Below, in pieces: positions 24,938 through 34,898 of a DNA stretch of 64,000 bases (within the stretch, counting starts at the first letter, position 1; each line of letters begins with the position of its first letter). The translations under genes and the position numbers were made by a program. Below the pieces are notes generated by a model that saw only the letters and a list, made by a program, of their open reading frames with translations, made no database searches and was not told the DNA's origin. Location of the stretch: positions 1 through 64,000 of the forward strand of contig JABXHN010000010.1 in assembly GCA_013373635.1 (NCBI GenBank), in the 5' to 3' direction. The DNA comes from Flavobacteriaceae bacterium. Its GTDB lineage: Bacteria > Bacteroidota > Bacteroidia > Flavobacteriales > Flavobacteriaceae.

Positions 24938-26941
24938 ATGAGCGTACTAGATTCTAAAATCCCAGAAGGTCCTTTAGCTGATAAATGGACCAATCACAAG
25001 AACAATATCAATCTGGTCAATCCTGCAAACAAAAGAAACATCGATATTATCGTTGTTGGGACAGGACTTGCAGGAGGTGCAGCAGCTGCTACACTAGCTG
25101 AATTAGGTTATAATGTAAAGACTTTTTGCTATCAAGACTCTCCGAGAAGAGCACACTCTATTGCTGCTCAGGGAGGTATTAACGCTGCTAAAAACTATCA
25201 AGGAGATGGTGATAGTAACTACCGACTTTTTTACGATACCGTAAAAGGTGGTGATTATCGTGCACGTGAAGCAAACGTATATCGTTTAGCTGAAGTGTCT
25301 GGAAATATCATCGACCAATGTGTTGCTCAAGGAGTTCCTTTTGCAAGAGAATACGGAGGACAATTAGACAATCGATCTTTTGGTGGAGTACTCGTATCGA
25401 GAACTTTTTACGCTAAAGGACAAACCGGTCAACAATTATTGCTGGGTGCTTACTCAGCGATGAACCGTCAAATCAATAGAGGAAAAATTCAAGCTTTTAA
25501 TCGTCACGAAATGCAAGACCTTGTTCTTGTTGATGGCAAAGCGAGAGGAATTATTGCGCGTGATATGGTTACTGGAGAGTTAGAGCGTCATTCGGCTCAT
25601 GCCGTTGTTTTGGCTTCTGGAGGCTATGGAAACGTCTTCTTCTTGTCGACCAACGCGATGGGATCCAATGTCACAGCAGCTTGGAGAGCTCATAAAAGAG
25701 GTGCTTTCTTTGCCAATCCATGTTATACTCAAATTCACCCAACCTGCATCCCTGTGTCAGGAGACCACCAATCAAAGTTAACTTTGATGTCAGAGTCTTT
25801 GAGAAACGATGGCCGTATTTGGGTACCTGCTAAATTGGAAGATGCACAGGCAGTTCGTGAAGGAAGATTAAAGCCTGTCGACATTGCTGAGGAAGATCGC
25901 GATTACTATTTAGAACGTCGCTATCCAGCCTTTGGAAACCTCGTCCCTAGAGACGTTGCCTCCCGTGCCGCTAAAGAACGTTGTGATGCGGGATATGGTG
26001 TTAACAAAACTGGAGAAGCTGTTTTCTTGGATTTTGCTTCAGCAATTGAACGCTACGGAAAAGAAAAAGCCTACACTTCTGGAATCAAAGATCCTGATGC
26101 AAAAACAATTCGTGAACTCGGTGAAAAAGTGATCGAAGCTAAATATGGAAACCTTTTTCAGATGTACGAAAAAATTGTAGATCAAAACCCGTACAAAACC
26201 CCGATGATGATTTACCCAGCAGTTCACTATACCATGGGAGGATTGTGGGTAGATTACAACTTACAAACCACCATTCCTGGTTGCTATGCTGCAGGAGAAG
26301 CGAACTTCTCAGAGCACGGAGCTAACAGATTAGGTGCTTCGGCCTTAATGCAAGGTCTTGCAGATGGTTACTTTGTATTGCCATATACAATTGGAGATTA
26401 TCTTTCAAATGATATTCGAACTGGAGCGATCCCAACAGATTCTCCAGAATTTGAACAGGCAGAAAAAGAAGTCAGAGATCGTATCGCAAAACTCACTTCA
26501 GCAAAAGGAAAACACTCTGTTGACTACTACCACAAAAAGCTTGGTAAAATAATGTGGAACAAATGTGGAATGGCCCGAAACGCCAAAGAACTAGAAGAGG
26601 CAATTGAAGAAATTGCTGCTCTTAGAGCTGATTTCTGGGAGAATGTCAACGTCCCAGGGGATCCTAATTCTAAAAATGCTGAATTGGAAAAAGCGGGACG
26701 TGTAGCAGATTTCCTTGAATTAGGAGAACTTTTTGCTAAGGATGCCCTACACAGAAACGAATCTTGTGGAGGACACTTTAGAGAAGAATATCAAACCGAG
26801 GATGGTGAAGCGCTTAGAGATGATGAGAACTTTAAATACGTTGCTGCTTGGGAATACAAAGGAGCTCCTAAAGATGCCGTATTGCACAAAGAAGAACTCA
26901 AGTACGAAAATATTGAAGTTAAGACTAGAAGCTATAAATAA
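24938..26941 (+). CDS. sdhA: Succinate dehydrogenase flavoprotein subunit
   Basis: 667 aa. FAD-binding [17 protein letters not shown] near the start, the covalent-FAD histidine region [20 protein letters not shown], the substrate-binding HPTCIP and the active-site region [16 protein letters not shown] are present. It oxidises succinate to fumarate (or the reverse) at the cytoplasmic face. The length, longer than proteobacterial SdhA, is usual in this phylum. Confidence 0.97.
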   Translation: MSVLDSKIPEGPLADKWTNHKNNINLVNPANKRNIDIIVVGTGLAGGAAAATLAELGYNVKTFCYQDSPRRAHSIAAQGGINAAKNYQGDGDSNYRLFYDTVKGGDYRAREANVYRLAEVSGNIIDQCVAQGVPFAREYGGQLDNRSFGGVLVSRTFYAKGQTGQQLLLGAYSAMNRQINRGKIQAFNRHEMQDLVLVDGKARGIIARDMVTGELERHSAHAVVLASGGYGNVFFLSTNAMGSNVTAAWRAHKRGAFFANPCYTQIHPTCIPVSGDHQSKLTLMSESLRNDGRIWVPAKLEDAQAVREGRLKPVDIAEEDRDYYLERRYPAFGNLVPRDVASRAAKERCDAGYGVNKTGEAVFLDFASAIERYGKEKAYTSGIKDPDAKTIRELGEKVIEAKYGNLFQMYEKIVDQNPYKTPMMIYPAVHYTMGGLWVDYNLQTTIPGCYAAGEANFSEHGANRLGASALMQGLADGYFVLPYTIGDYLSNDIRTGAIPTDSPEFEQAEKEVRDRIAKLTSAKGKHSVDYYHKKLGKIMWNKCGMARNAKELEEAIEEIAALRADFWENVNVPGDPNSKNAELEKAGRVADFLELGELFAKDALHRNESCGGHFREEYQTEDGEALRDDENFKYVAAWEYKGAPKDAVLHKEELKYENIEVKTRSYK

Positions 26942-26947
26942 GATACC

Positions 26948-27694
26948 ATGAAGCTTACATTACAAATATGGCGCCAAGAGAGCGCACAAGCAAAAGGAAA
27001 ATTAGTAAGTTATCCGATCGACAACATCGATGAAGATATGTCATTTTTGGAAATGCTCGATGTCCTCAACGAAAGTTTAGTCGCTAAGGGAGATGTTCCT
27101 GTTGAATTTGATCACGATTGTAGAGAAGGTATCTGTGGTATGTGTTCTTTACAAATCAACGGTGAACCTCATGGACCCGATCGTCGTGTAACGACTTGTC
27201 AATTGCATATGAGAATGTTTAAGGACGGCGATACCATTGTGATTGAGCCTTTTAGAGCGAAAGCATTCCCAGTCATCAAGGACTTGGTCGTAGACCGTTC
27301 AGCTTTCGATCGTATTCAACACGCAGGAGGATACATTTCTGTGAATACCTCTGGTAAAACCACTGATGCCAATGCCATATTAATTCCTAAAGAAAATGCA
27401 GATAAAGCCATGGATGCTGCAACGTGTATTGGATGTGGGGCCTGTGTAGCGGCTTGTAAAAACGCTTCTGCAATGCTCTTTACGTCCGCTAAAGTTTCTC
27501 AATACGCTTTACTTCCTCAAGGACGTGTTGAAGCCACGACACGTGTCCAAAACATGGTTAGACAAATGGACTTAGAAGGTTTTGGTAACTGTACCAATAC
27601 CGGAGCTTGTGAAGTTGAATGTCCAAAAGGAATCTCTTTAGAAAATATTGCACGTATGAACAGAGAGTTCTTGGGAGCAAAACTCAAAGGCTAA
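26948..27694 (+). CDS. sdhB: Succinate dehydrogenase iron-sulfur subunit
   Basis: 248 aa. It carries three clusters. The 2Fe-2S ligands are in [11 protein letters not shown] with a distant Cys in TTCQLHM. Ferredoxin-like motifs [11 protein letters not shown] and [14 protein letters not shown] bind the 4Fe-4S and 3Fe-4S clusters. It moves electrons from SdhA to the membrane anchor. A terminator follows 23 nt after the stop. Confidence 0.97.
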   Translation: MKLTLQIWRQESAQAKGKLVSYPIDNIDEDMSFLEMLDVLNESLVAKGDVPVEFDHDCREGICGMCSLQINGEPHGPDRRVTTCQLHMRMFKDGDTIVIEPFRAKAFPVIKDLVVDRSAFDRIQHAGGYISVNTSGKTTDANAILIPKENADKAMDAATCIGCGACVAACKNASAMLFTSAKVSQYALLPQGRVEATTRVQNMVRQMDLEGFGNCTNTGACEVECPKGISLENIARMNREFLGAKLKG

Positions 27695-27716
27695 GACACT
27701 ATAACTTAGAATCTAT

Positions 27717-27743
27717 AAGCCAGCTATTATGCTGGCTTTTTTT
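27717..27743 (+). terminator. Terminator of sdhCAB
   Basis: A perfect 8-bp stem AAGCCAGC/GCTGGCTT (27717-27724 and 27731-27738) with a 6-nt loop and seven T closes the operon. Confidence 0.9.
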
Positions 27744-27823
27744 ATAAACGTATTTCTTCTTTATAAAACTGTCATTCATCGAACATTTATAATATTCTCA
27801 TAATCAATTCATAGTATTGAAAT

Positions 27824-28822
27824 ATGGGAAATGATGAACAGATATTAATTTATAAAACACCGAATGGTGTTACGAGTATTGATGTAAGAATTAAAAATGA
27901 GACTGTGTGGTTAAATCAAAATCAAATGGCTGAACTTTTTGATCATACGAAACAAAACATCAGTTTGCATATTAATAACATTTTTAAAGAAGGTGAATTA
28001 GATAAATTTTCAACTGTCAAGGAATACTTGACAGTTCAAAAAGAGGGATCAAGAACTATTTCTCGTAAACTCAAATACTACAATTTAGACATCATAATAT
28101 CAGTAGGGTATAGAATAAAATCATTAAAAGGAACACAGTTTAGACAATGGGCAAATAAGATCTTAAAAGAATATTTGATCAAAGGATTTTCAGTTAATGA
28201 AAAATTGCTACGAGAGCGAACTCAACAGCTTCAAGAACTTAAAAATGCTGTATTGTTACAGGAAAAAGTAGTTGTAGAAAATCATCTCAATTCAGATCAA
28301 TCCATAGGACTTATAAAAATAATTGCTCAATATTCAAAAGCATTAGATTTATTAGATCGTTACGATTATCAACTTTTATCCGTACCCGAATTTGGTAGTC
28401 AAGAGCTTTATCAAATATCGTATTTTGAAGCAAGAAAAGCGATTGACAAATTAGCTTTACAAACGTTTCATTCCAAACTATTTGGGATTGAAAAAGATGA
28501 TTCATTTAAAGGATCTCTAGAAAATAAATATCAGACTTTTGACGGTAAAGATCTTTATAAAACTCTAGAAGAAAAAGCAGCACATTTACTGTACTTCGTA
28601 GTGAAAAATCACTCATTCACAGATGGAAACAAAAGAATTGCAGCTTATTTATTTGTTTGGTTTTTAGATAAAAACCATAATTTAATTAACAAATTTGGTG
28701 CTAAAATAATTACTGATCATACATTGGTTGCGCTAACGTTGTTAATAGCTGAAAGCAATCCATTAGATAAAGAAATGATGATAAAGATTACTGTTAACCT
28801 ATTGTCTAATTCAGATAGTTAA
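27824..28822 (+). CDS. RhuM-Fic/Doc fusion protein
   Basis: 332 aa. The N-terminal half (about 1-130) is a RhuM-type virulence domain: WLNQNQMAELFDHTKQNISLHINNIF and YYNLDIIISVGYRIKS. The C-terminal half (about 190-330) is a Fic/Doc domain with the loop HSFTDGNKRIAA (263-274). The Lys after GN and the missing second Arg make it closer to Doc, a kinase of EF-Tu, than to AMP-transferring Fic. No antitoxin gene is adjacent. It stands alone between sdhB and PBP1A, overlapping the latter by 4 nt, and is A/T-richer than its neighbours, suggesting acquisition. Confidence 0.88.
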   Translation: MGNDEQILIYKTPNGVTSIDVRIKNETVWLNQNQMAELFDHTKQNISLHINNIFKEGELDKFSTVKEYLTVQKEGSRTISRKLKYYNLDIIISVGYRIKSLKGTQFRQWANKILKEYLIKGFSVNEKLLRERTQQLQELKNAVLLQEKVVVENHLNSDQSIGLIKIIAQYSKALDLLDRYDYQLLSVPEFGSQELYQISYFEARKAIDKLALQTFHSKLFGIEKDDSFKGSLENKYQTFDGKDLYKTLEEKAAHLLYFVVKNHSFTDGNKRIAAYLFVWFLDKNHNLINKFGAKIITDHTLVALTLLIAESNPLDKEMMIKITVNLLSNSDS

Positions 28823-31170
28823 AACCCTATATCTTCTATATCGTCCTCTGTAAGGTCAATAGGAGGTTCTTTACCCTCTTCTGCTTTTGGATCACAGTCA
28901 ACAACTATATTGAGTTCTTCAGGAGCTTCAAACTCTCCCTGAGAGATTCCTAGGTCTTCTAATGACCAGTTCCTTCTCATATAGTTGGCCCAGATAGGAA
29001 GTGCCATGGAGGCTCCTTGTCCGTATTGAATAGAATTAAAGTGCATGGAGCGATCTTCACCTCCAACCCAAACAGCAGTAACTAGATTGGGAACCATTCC
29101 CATAAACCATCCATCGGATTGATTTTGAGTTGTACCTGTTTTTCCTGCAATTGGGTTTTTAAACTCATATGGATATCCTGTAACAATTTCACTGTAATAG
29201 GGATTCCACTGTTCTGCTCCAACAGTACGAAGACGAATACCCGATCCTCCTTCAGTTACCCCTTCAAGTAGTTTGACAACAGTGTAGGCAACATCTTCAC
29301 TCATCACATCTTTAGTCTGAGGTACCGATTGGTATAAAATAGTTCCGTTCTTGTCCGTAATATGAGTCACCATTACCGGTTTTACGTATACTCCTTTATT
29401 GGCAAAAGTTCCATAGGCTCCCACAACTTCCAATACATTGATATCAGGAGTACCCAATGCAATAGAAGGAACAGGTAAAATATTAGATTTCATTCCTAGG
29501 TTCTTGATCAGTTGAACAACAGGTTTTGGTCCAACCTTGTCCATGACCTGAGCCGTAATTGAATTAACGGATCCTGCCAAAGCCTTCTTAAGAGTTAACA
29601 TAGTTCCTGAATAGGTCCCTCCTGAGTTCTTGGGACACCATTTTTCCATATTTCCGTGCTTTCTAGGAGCAATACAATACTGAGTATCTGGCAAGGTTTC
29701 ACAAGGGGATAATCGTAGTTGATCAATAGCCGCTGCATAGACAAAGGGTTTAAAAATAGATCCTGCTTGTCGAGCTCCCTGATAGACGTTATCGTATTGG
29801 AAATGGCGATAGTTAATTCCTCCTACCCATGCCCTTACATGCCCTGTTTTAGGTTCCATTGAGAGCATAGCAGACCTAAAGAAGGATTTGTAATAACGAA
29901 TGGAATCCATAGGAGTCATCACTGTATCACGCTCTTTGTTTTCAGCGGTCCAGTCAAAGACCGTCATCGAACGAGGCACTTCAAAACTAGCCTTAATTTT
30001 TTCTTCATTGATGCCTTTAGCTTTCATCGCTCTCCAGCGTTCTGATCGAAGAATTGCCAGTTCTATGATTCGTTCAATTTCATCCTCCTCCACATCTAAA
30101 AAAGGAGCCGTTGGATTTTCCTCTGGAGTATTTTGACGATCAAAAGCTGCTTGTAAGTTTTGAATGTGCTCTTGAACAGACACCTCTGCATGTTCTTGCA
30201 TTCTTGAATCGATGGTCGTATAAACTCTAAGTCCATCGAGATATAAATTGTACTTCGAACCATCTTCCTTAGGATTGTTTTCGATCCAATCTTTTAAAAA
30301 TCCTCTGAGATACATTCTAAAGTAGGTAGCAAGACCCTCTCTGTGAGACTGTGGAGTGTATTTCAATCCCAATGGAAGTGTTTTAAGAGAATCTCTTTCT
30401 CGCTCACTTATAAATTCGTACTTGGCCATTTGATTAAGGACCACATTTCTTCTGTTAAGAGTTCCCTGTGGGTTTCGATGAGACCTCGGATTGTAAAGCG
30501 ATGAATTCTTAAGCATCCCAACTAGCATAGCCGATTCTTGAGTGTCGAGTTCTAAAGGTTCCTTGTTGAAATAAATGTTAGCAGCAGAACGTACCCCGTC
30601 TGCATTGTTCCCAAAGTCGTATATATTGAGATACATGGCCAATATTTCATCTTTGGTGTACTGTTGTTCCAATCGAATAGCGATGACCCATTCTTTGAAT
30701 TTTTGTAAGATACGCTGAAACTTACTCGAAGAAACTTGTTTGGTAAAAAGGAGCTTGGAAAGCTGTTGACTAATGGTACTTGCCCCTCCTCTGGTTCCTA
30801 AAAAAGCTACCGCTCTCATGGTTCCAATAACATCAACTCCCGAATGCGAGTAGTACCGAATATCTTCAGTGGCTAATAGCGCATTAACCATATTCTTTGG
30901 AAGTTCTTCAAATTGGATTGGAGTCCTGTTGTCTTCTAAGTAAAATTTACCGAGTGTTTTACCGTCTGAACTGATGATTTCAGTAGCGAGATTGGTATTG
31001 GGATTTTCCAAACGATCAAAATCTGGCATTTCACCAAAATAACCTTTGGAAGCCAAGACAAACATCGAAGCAAAGGCACCAACTCCTAAAATAAAGAGTG
31101 TCCAAAACAATCGAACATAGATTCGAAATTTTCCTTTTGACTTTGTTCTATTTACTGTTGACTTACTCAT
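28819..31170 (-). CDS. mrcA: Penicillin-binding protein 1A, bifunctional
   Basis: 783 aa. One N-terminal membrane helix (about 17-41) is followed by a GT51 transglycosylase domain with the catalytic Glu in TEDIRYYSH (102) and GGASTISQQL. The transpeptidase has SxxK at SIFK (471-474), SxN at SVN (534-536) and KTG at 677-679. It polymerises and cross-links peptidoglycan. The acidic tail is usual in flavobacteria. It overlaps gldH by 4 nt. Confidence 0.96.
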   Translation of the reverse strand: MSKSTVNRTKSKGKFRIYVRLFWTLFILGVGAFASMFVLASKGYFGEMPDFDRLENPNTNLATEIISSDGKTLGKFYLEDNRTPIQFEELPKNMVNALLATEDIRYYSHSGVDVIGTMRAVAFLGTRGGASTISQQLSKLLFTKQVSSSKFQRILQKFKEWVIAIRLEQQYTKDEILAMYLNIYDFGNNADGVRSAANIYFNKEPLELDTQESAMLVGMLKNSSLYNPRSHRNPQGTLNRRNVVLNQMAKYEFISERERDSLKTLPLGLKYTPQSHREGLATYFRMYLRGFLKDWIENNPKEDGSKYNLYLDGLRVYTTIDSRMQEHAEVSVQEHIQNLQAAFDRQNTPEENPTAPFLDVEEDEIERIIELAILRSERWRAMKAKGINEEKIKASFEVPRSMTVFDWTAENKERDTVMTPMDSIRYYKSFFRSAMLSMEPKTGHVRAWVGGINYRHFQYDNVYQGARQAGSIFKPFVYAAAIDQLRLSPCETLPDTQYCIAPRKHGNMEKWCPKNSGGTYSGTMLTLKKALAGSVNSITAQVMDKVGPKPVVQLIKNLGMKSNILPVPSIALGTPDINVLEVVGAYGTFANKGVYVKPVMVTHITDKNGTILYQSVPQTKDVMSEDVAYTVVKLLEGVTEGGSGIRLRTVGAEQWNPYYSEIVTGYPYEFKNPIAGKTGTTQNQSDGWFMGMVPNLVTAVWVGGEDRSMHFNSIQYGQGASMALPIWANYMRRNWSLEDLGISQGEFEAPEELNIVVDCDPKAEEGKEPPIDLTEDDIEDIGF

Positions 31171-31676
31171 TTCTCACTCGTTTCAATACTGTACCCAATA
31201 TCACTTATTCCATTTAATTTTTGAAGTGGCTGCACCGACCCCAACGCTCTCATCGCCTGCCTAATTGTCAATTTATGTGGTTTAGTTGAGCTAAATGTCT
31301 TTTGAAGGTGTAATGGAATCTTGTGTTCCACTAAAGAGCCCGAGGCGTTTCCGACCCAAGTACCATCAGGATTGGCCATCGTATAAGAGATGGTGTCTTT
31401 TTTCAAAAAGCCTTCATCAGTACTGAGCTCAGTAATTAAATACAAATTTGAATACGGATAGTCTTGAGTGTTTCTCAAGTGTATATACCAGTCGTAAACC
31501 TCTGTACTGTCCTTAGGTGTGAATTCAAAAACAACTTCCTGATCCTTATCCCAAACACCGTTATCAAGACTCACAAATTCCATATGAGCAACACCTAAAT
31601 TACAGGATTCAACTAAAAAGAATAACCCTATAAGAAAGCTTTTAAGAAGGATTGTTTGCCGTCTTTTTATTCCCAT
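31167..31676 (-). CDS. gldH: Gliding motility lipoprotein GldH
   Basis: 169 aa. A signal sequence of the type LLKSFLIGLFFLVESC ends in a lipobox with Cys25, so this is a lipoprotein. The body has the GldH features FVSLDNGVWDKDQEVVFEF, WYIHLRNTQDYPYSNLYLI and LTIRQAMR. GldH is needed for gliding and for SprB delivery in Flavobacterium johnsoniae; its exact job is unknown. The ATG at 31676 lies 35 nt inside ricT. An upstream extension would encode part of the ricT tail in another frame and is rejected. Confidence 0.9.
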   Translation of the reverse strand: MGIKRRQTILLKSFLIGLFFLVESCNLGVAHMEFVSLDNGVWDKDQEVVFEFTPKDSTEVYDWYIHLRNTQDYPYSNLYLITELSTDEGFLKKDTISYTMANPDGTWVGNASGSLVEHKIPLHLQKTFSSTKPHKLTIRQAMRALGSVQPLQKLNGISDIGYSIETSEK

Positions 31677-32913
31677 TTGTTTTAGGCCCTTTATTGTTTT
31701 TTGCTCGGTTCCTATTGTTGTTATTTCTACTCTTATTATTGGAGTTGCGACTATTACTATTGGCCTTTTTGTTGTTTTTACTATTATTGTTGGCCTTTTT
31801 CGGTTTGTTTTTAGAACGTTTAGGACGGTCAAAGCGAGTCAGAGAATCTTGCCCAACGGTATCTTCATATACTGGTAGATCATTGCTGATATTTTCAACT
31901 GCATAGGTTTCGAGACTCTGTATCTTTTGATCTTTACTATTGATTTCAATGATTTCGTTGACCTGATCTTTAGTAAGCATATGCCAATTGATTGGATCGT
32001 TCTTATAAGTAAACCACAGTTTCCCTTTAAAGATATCCACCTTTTGACAGTAAGCAATTCCCTTTTCAGTAATCAGTTTAGTGTCTGCTTTAGGAAAATC
32101 CTTTAAAGCATCCATATAAACATCGAGTTCATAGTTCAAACAACACTTCAATTTTCCACATTGCCCAGCCAGCTTTTGTGGATTTAAAGAAAGTTGTTGA
32201 TAACGCGCTGCAGCCGTTCCAACGGATCTAAAATCTGTAAGCCATGTCGAACAACAGAGCTCTCTACCACAAGAACCAATTCCTCCCAATCGTTGCGCCT
32301 CTTGACGATATCCGATTTGACGCATTTCAATTCGAATTCCAAAAGCCTTAGCCATGTCTTTGATCAACTGTCTAAAGTCCACTCGATCTTCAGCCGTATA
32401 GTAAAAAGTAGCCTTAGAACCATCTCCTTGAAATTCAACATCGGAGAGTTTCATCTGCAGATTTAAAGCGATAGCAATTTCTCGTGATCGCTTTTGAATC
32501 TCCGCTTCTTTTTCACGACACTTGTTCCAAACTTCCAGATCTCTGCTATTGGCCTTCCTGTATATTTTAGGTAGATTTTCATCTTTAAAGTCGACTTTCT
32601 TTTTACTCATCTGTACCTTGACAAGAGAACCCGTAAGGGTTACCATCCCGACATCGTGACCAGATGTAGCTTCAGTAGCAACCATATCTCCAATAGACAA
32701 TGGAAGCTTGTCAGTGTTTCTAAAGAATTCTTTTCTGCTGTTTTTAAATCGCACTTCTACACAATCGAATGCCTCTTCACCAGCTGGCAAAGACATATTC
32801 GACAACCAGTCGAAAACAGTAAGTTTATTGCATCCATCTTCTCCGCAGGTGCCGTTGTTTTTACATCCTTTAGGAGAACCATTTGATGCGGTAGTGCAAT
32901 TACTACAACCCAT
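31642..32913 (-). CDS. ricT: PSP1/RicT-domain protein with Lys/Asn-rich tail
   Basis: 423 aa. The conserved core (about 45-300) has PSP1 signatures, including GIGSCGRELCCSTWL and AGQCGKLKCCLNYE, whose paired cysteines could bind a metal or cluster; in Bacillus the RicT complex carries Fe-S clusters and steers RNase Y. The N-terminus adds a Cys cluster (GCSNC, GCKNNGTCGEDGC). The last 60 residues are almost only Asn, Lys, Ser and Arg and probably disordered or RNA-binding. Its 3' end overlaps gldH. No ricA or ricF is nearby. Confidence 0.85.
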   Translation of the reverse strand: MGCSNCTTASNGSPKGCKNNGTCGEDGCNKLTVFDWLSNMSLPAGEEAFDCVEVRFKNSRKEFFRNTDKLPLSIGDMVATEATSGHDVGMVTLTGSLVKVQMSKKKVDFKDENLPKIYRKANSRDLEVWNKCREKEAEIQKRSREIAIALNLQMKLSDVEFQGDGSKATFYYTAEDRVDFRQLIKDMAKAFGIRIEMRQIGYRQEAQRLGGIGSCGRELCCSTWLTDFRSVGTAAARYQQLSLNPQKLAGQCGKLKCCLNYELDVYMDALKDFPKADTKLITEKGIAYCQKVDIFKGKLWFTYKNDPINWHMLTKDQVNEIIEINSKDQKIQSLETYAVENISNDLPVYEDTVGQDSLTRFDRPKRSKNKPKKANNNSKNNKKANSNSRNSNNKSRNNNNRNRAKNNKGPKTNGNKKTANNPS

Positions 32914-32967
32914 GACTTATATCTTGAGTGTGCTAGGCACACTTAGGTTCATATTTAATTTCTCGTA

Positions 32968-32992
32968 AAGATAGCTCGAATTGAGCCATCTT
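32968..32992 (-). terminator. Hairpin after recA, possible terminator
   Basis: Arms AAGATaGCTC / GAGCcATCTT (10 bp, one mismatch) with a 5-nt loop, 14 nt after the recA stop. The T run behind it is poor. A second hairpin (AGTGTGC/GCACACT, 32927-32943) lies just before the ricT start and could belong to its leader. Confidence 0.4.
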
Positions 32993-33005
32993 CAAAATCA
33001 GCCTG

Positions 33006-34016
33006 TTAAGCCCCTTTCAAAGCTTTTATCGCTTCGACAATTTTTGCTTCAATTTCTTCTTGAAGCTCCGGATTGTCTAACAATAATTGTTTAACAGCAT
33101 CGCGTCCTTGACCGAGCTTCGTGTCGCCATAGCTAAACCAAGACCCGCTCTTTTTGATGATCTCATAATTAACTCCAAGGTCAATTACTTCACCTACTTT
33201 TGAAATTCCTTCACCGTACATGATGTCGAATTCAGTAGATTGGAACGGAGGTGCTACTTTGTTTTTAACCACTTTTACACGTGTCTTATTTCCCTGAACA
33301 TCACCATCGGTGTTTTTTATTTGAGATGATCTTCTAATATCTAAACGAACAGAGGCGTAAAATTTAAGGGCGTTCCCACCAGTGGTTGTTTCAGGATTAC
33401 CGAACATCACACCAATCTTCTCACGAAGCTGGTTGATAAAGATTACTGTACAATTTGTTTTGGAAATCGATCCCGTTAGTTTACGAAGTGCTTGAGACAT
33501 CAAACGGGCGTGTAATCCCATTTTAGAATCCCCCATTTCACCTTCAATCTCACTCTTTGGAGTCAAGGCTGCTACCGAGTCAATGACTACGATGTCAATC
33601 GCTCCAGAGCGAATGAGGTTGTCAGCGATTTCAAGTGCCTGTTCCCCGTTATCAGGTTGAGATATAATTAAATTGTCGATATCGACTCCTAGATTCTTGG
33701 CATAAAATCGATCAAAAGCGTGTTCTGCATCAATAAATGCCGCAATTCCTCCAGCCTTTTGAGCCTCTGCCATTGCGTGTAAGGTCAATGTCGTTTTACC
33801 TGATGATTCAGGTCCGTATATTTCAATGATTCTTCCTTTTGGATAACCCCCTACTCCTAATGCTATATCGAGTCCTAAAGATCCTGAAGGGATAACCTCT
33901 ACCTCTTGAACCACACTGTCACCCATTTTCATTACAGACCCTTTTCCGTAGGTCTTATCTAACTTGTCAAGTGTTAACTGAAGCGCTTTTAGTTTTGCTT
34001 CTTTTTCTTTGCTCAT
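33006..34016 (-). CDS. recA: Recombinase RecA
   Basis: 336 aa. Walker [10 protein letters not shown] (about 69-77), the IDAEHAFD region, Walker B region [59 protein letters not shown] and loop L2 are all standard. RecA drives strand exchange in recombination and repair. It appears to be transcribed alone. I found no convincing LexA-type box upstream. Confidence 0.98.
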   Translation of the reverse strand: MSKEKEAKLKALQLTLDKLDKTYGKGSVMKMGDSVVQEVEVIPSGSLGLDIALGVGGYPKGRIIEIYGPESSGKTTLTLHAMAEAQKAGGIAAFIDAEHAFDRFYAKNLGVDIDNLIISQPDNGEQALEIADNLIRSGAIDIVVIDSVAALTPKSEIEGEMGDSKMGLHARLMSQALRKLTGSISKTNCTVIFINQLREKIGVMFGNPETTTGGNALKFYASVRLDIRRSSQIKNTDGDVQGNKTRVKVVKNKVAPPFQSTEFDIMYGEGISKVGEVIDLGVNYEIIKKSGSWFSYGDTKLGQGRDAVKQLLLDNPELQEEIEAKIVEAIKALKGA

Positions 34017-34073
34017 AATTTCATTTTTTAACTTAGGCTAAAGTACTATTTTTTTCCAAAGGCCAAGACCACT

Positions 34074-34847
34074 TTATAGGATCTGCTCTGTTAAATTTTT
34101 AATAATTCCTCCCTTATATGCTTTGAGGTCTTCTTCTAAATAAAAACGACACTTATTTTGAAGCTCCTTATATTGCTCATACTCTAGGTCTTTGACCGAA
34201 AAAACAGAATGAACCTGAACATCAATAGGACCAGGACGACCGTGATTAAAATTATACGGCAATCGATCCTTAGCGTTATAGATAGAAATGGGAACAATAT
34301 CTAATTGATGTTCGATGGCCATTTTAAAAGCTCCAGGTTTAAAATCTGCCAATAAAATTTCAATTTCAGGAACCAAGCCTTCTGGAAAAATACAAATCGA
34401 ATAATTGTGTTGAAGTTTACTTTTGATAGAATTGTATACCTCAGCTCTTGATTCTTTGAGTGATCGATCTACTAATACACTTACGTTTTTGTAGATGAAA
34501 CCAAATAAAGGGATTTGCTTCAGTTCTTTTTTCCCAACGAAAAGGACAGGATTCTTTGATAGCCTTAGAACGACCATAATATCGAGCATGCTCTGATGAT
34601 TAGGGCAAATCATATAGGAGGTGCCTTTAGGTAGTGAGGTTTCCTTATTGACCTTTAATGGTGTTCCCATACCCCAAAGAATAATAGGCGACCAAATGCT
34701 TCTTGCAAACCAATACACTATTGGGAAGCCTCCTGGAAACAGAGCTGAAATCATCAGTACAGGAAAAAACAATATCAAAGGGATCGCAGCTAAAATATAG
34801 AACCAAGCAGTGTATAAAAATCGAACTAAATAGAATAGGTGTTTCAT
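34074..34847 (-). CDS. plsC: 1-acyl-sn-glycerol-3-phosphate acyltransferase
   Basis: 257 aa membrane-associated enzyme that makes phosphatidic acid. An N-terminal hydrophobic hairpin (about 1-65) precedes the HxxxxD site in CPNHQSMLDI (about 82-87). The substrate motif is FPEG (about 154-157) and VPISIYNA follows. It is divergent from trpS. Confidence 0.9.
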   Translation of the reverse strand: MKHLFYLVRFLYTAWFYILAAIPLILFFPVLMISALFPGGFPIVYWFARSIWSPIILWGMGTPLKVNKETSLPKGTSYMICPNHQSMLDIMVVLRLSKNPVLFVGKKELKQIPLFGFIYKNVSVLVDRSLKESRAEVYNSIKSKLQHNYSICIFPEGLVPEIEILLADFKPGAFKMAIEHQLDIVPISIYNAKDRLPYNFNHGRPGPIDVQVHSVFSVKDLEYEQYKELQNKCRFYLEEDLKAYKGGIIKNLTEQIL

Positions 34848-34870
34848 CTCAAATTAAATATACTAATTTG

Positions 34871-34878
34871 TATCTTTG
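34871..34878 (+). promoter_or_regulatory. trpS promoter -7 element
   Basis: TATCTTTG fits TAnnTTTG and lies 20 nt before the trpS start at 34899. No clear -33 TTG. I see no T-box or trp leader peptide in the short 5' region. Confidence 0.55.
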
Positions 34879-34898
34879 GCCTGATAATTTATAGATAT

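Noticed and set aside
31677-31832. Longer gldH reading from 31832.
   Set aside because: It would hide the lipoprotein signal behind 52 residues that are an off-frame reading of the ricT tail.
31652-31906. An 84-aa leucine- and phenylalanine-rich open frame on the plus strand.
   Set aside because: It is the antisense reading of the Lys/Asn-rich ricT tail, where AAC, AAT and AAA codons become Leu, Ile and Phe. There is no promoter or ribosome-binding site.
34017-34073. ACTTTAGCCTAAGT-like partial dyad upstream of recA as an SOS box.
   Set aside because: Two internal mismatches, and a LexA system is not established for this group.
34839-34898. Upstream extension of trpS to an ATG at 34839.
   Set aside because: It crosses the TATCTTTG promoter and adds 20 residues ahead of the conserved class I start.
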